From: Perkinsus olseni
Lineage: Eukaryota; Perkinsozoa; Perkinsida; Perkinsidae
Direction of reading: 5' to 3'
NCBI GenBank assembly: GCA_013115135.1
Contig: JABANP010000462.1
Span: forward strand, 1 to 42,151
DNA: 42,151 nucleotides
Both the position numbers and the translations under genes were made by a program. The notes under the pieces are model-generated. The model saw nothing but the letters and a program-made list of their open reading frames with translations. It was not told where the DNA came from and searched no databases. Below, piece by piece: positions 41,960-42,151 of this stretch; position 1 is the first letter of the stretch; every line of letters starts with the position of its first letter.

Positions 41960-42151
41960 GGATCCTGATCCACGGATCTGTGCGATGATCCGAAAACACT
42001 ATTGATCCGGCTCCATGAACCAGATCACACCAAGATCCGAAAAGTCTGATCCAGATCCCGCAATAACGAATCTGATCCGTGATTCCTGATCCTGAACCTT
42101 GATGCATGAGCCGGAATCTTGATCCACGATCCTGATAGGCGATTCGTGATC
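41960..42151. repeat. GATCC-rich low-complexity repeat
   Basis: GATC occurs about fourteen times in 190 bases, mostly as TGATCC or GATCCG with irregular spacing of 8-25 bases. It runs to the right edge of the window, so its full length is unknown. Confidence 0.8.

Overview
The window reads as nuclear DNA of an intron-rich unicellular eukaryote. Nearly every recognisable gene is split by GT-AG introns, most about 40-70 bp and a few 200-700 bp. Start codons often lie only 6-26 bases after a pyrimidine-rich tract ending in AG, which is what spliced-leader trans-splicing would produce. Taken together I suspect an alveolate, possibly a perkinsid. That is an inference, not a proof. I rebuilt gene models by joining exons whose phases agree and whose products match known families, so most genes are far longer than any single open frame.

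Layout: 1-1257 (+) is the 3' half of a bacterial-type (organellar) EF-Tu. 1.3-5.8 kb holds only unrecognised exon-like frames, plus a stray reverse-strand copy of one TraB exon. 5763-7558 (+) is a TraB-domain gene. 8461-9425 (-) has a small coiled-coil protein and an unrecognised ORF. 9.4-13.3 kb is gene-poor and dense in short palindromes; it includes a 5' half tRNA-Met-like relic abutting a perfect 19-bp hairpin. 13275-18398 (-) is the centrepiece: a 14-exon, about 847-residue protein with twelve kelch repeats (two tandem six-repeat sets), a coiled coil and a C-terminal RING finger.

Right half: a secreted GH18-like protein without the usual catalytic residues (21300-22344, +); a tandem pair of mitochondrial DNL-type zinc-finger (Tim15/Zim17/Hep1-like) genes (22722-24474 and 24785-26224, +); an acidic protein (26395-27386, +); an unrecognised Ala/Gln-rich gene with an apparent frameshift (27605-29166, +); an intronless GT61-type glycosyltransferase (29496-31538, +); a PIAS/Siz SP-RING SUMO ligase (32574-34246, +); a Maf-like nucleotide pyrophosphatase (34345-36675, +); and a THUMP RNA methyltransferase (36754 to about 39.3 kb, +). 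Then follow a small unknown gene (39681-40071, -), a GNAT acetyltransferase (about 41.1-41.4 kb, -), a possible first exon on + and a GATCC-rich repeat at the right edge.

The genes do not form one pathway. Shared themes are mitochondrial function (EF-Tu, two DNL proteins, possibly the THUMP enzyme) and ubiquitin/SUMO ligation (kelch-RING, SP-RING). Repeats include a 26-bp tandem/inverted element found in introns of two unrelated genes and several tRNA B-box-like relics in introns and spacers.
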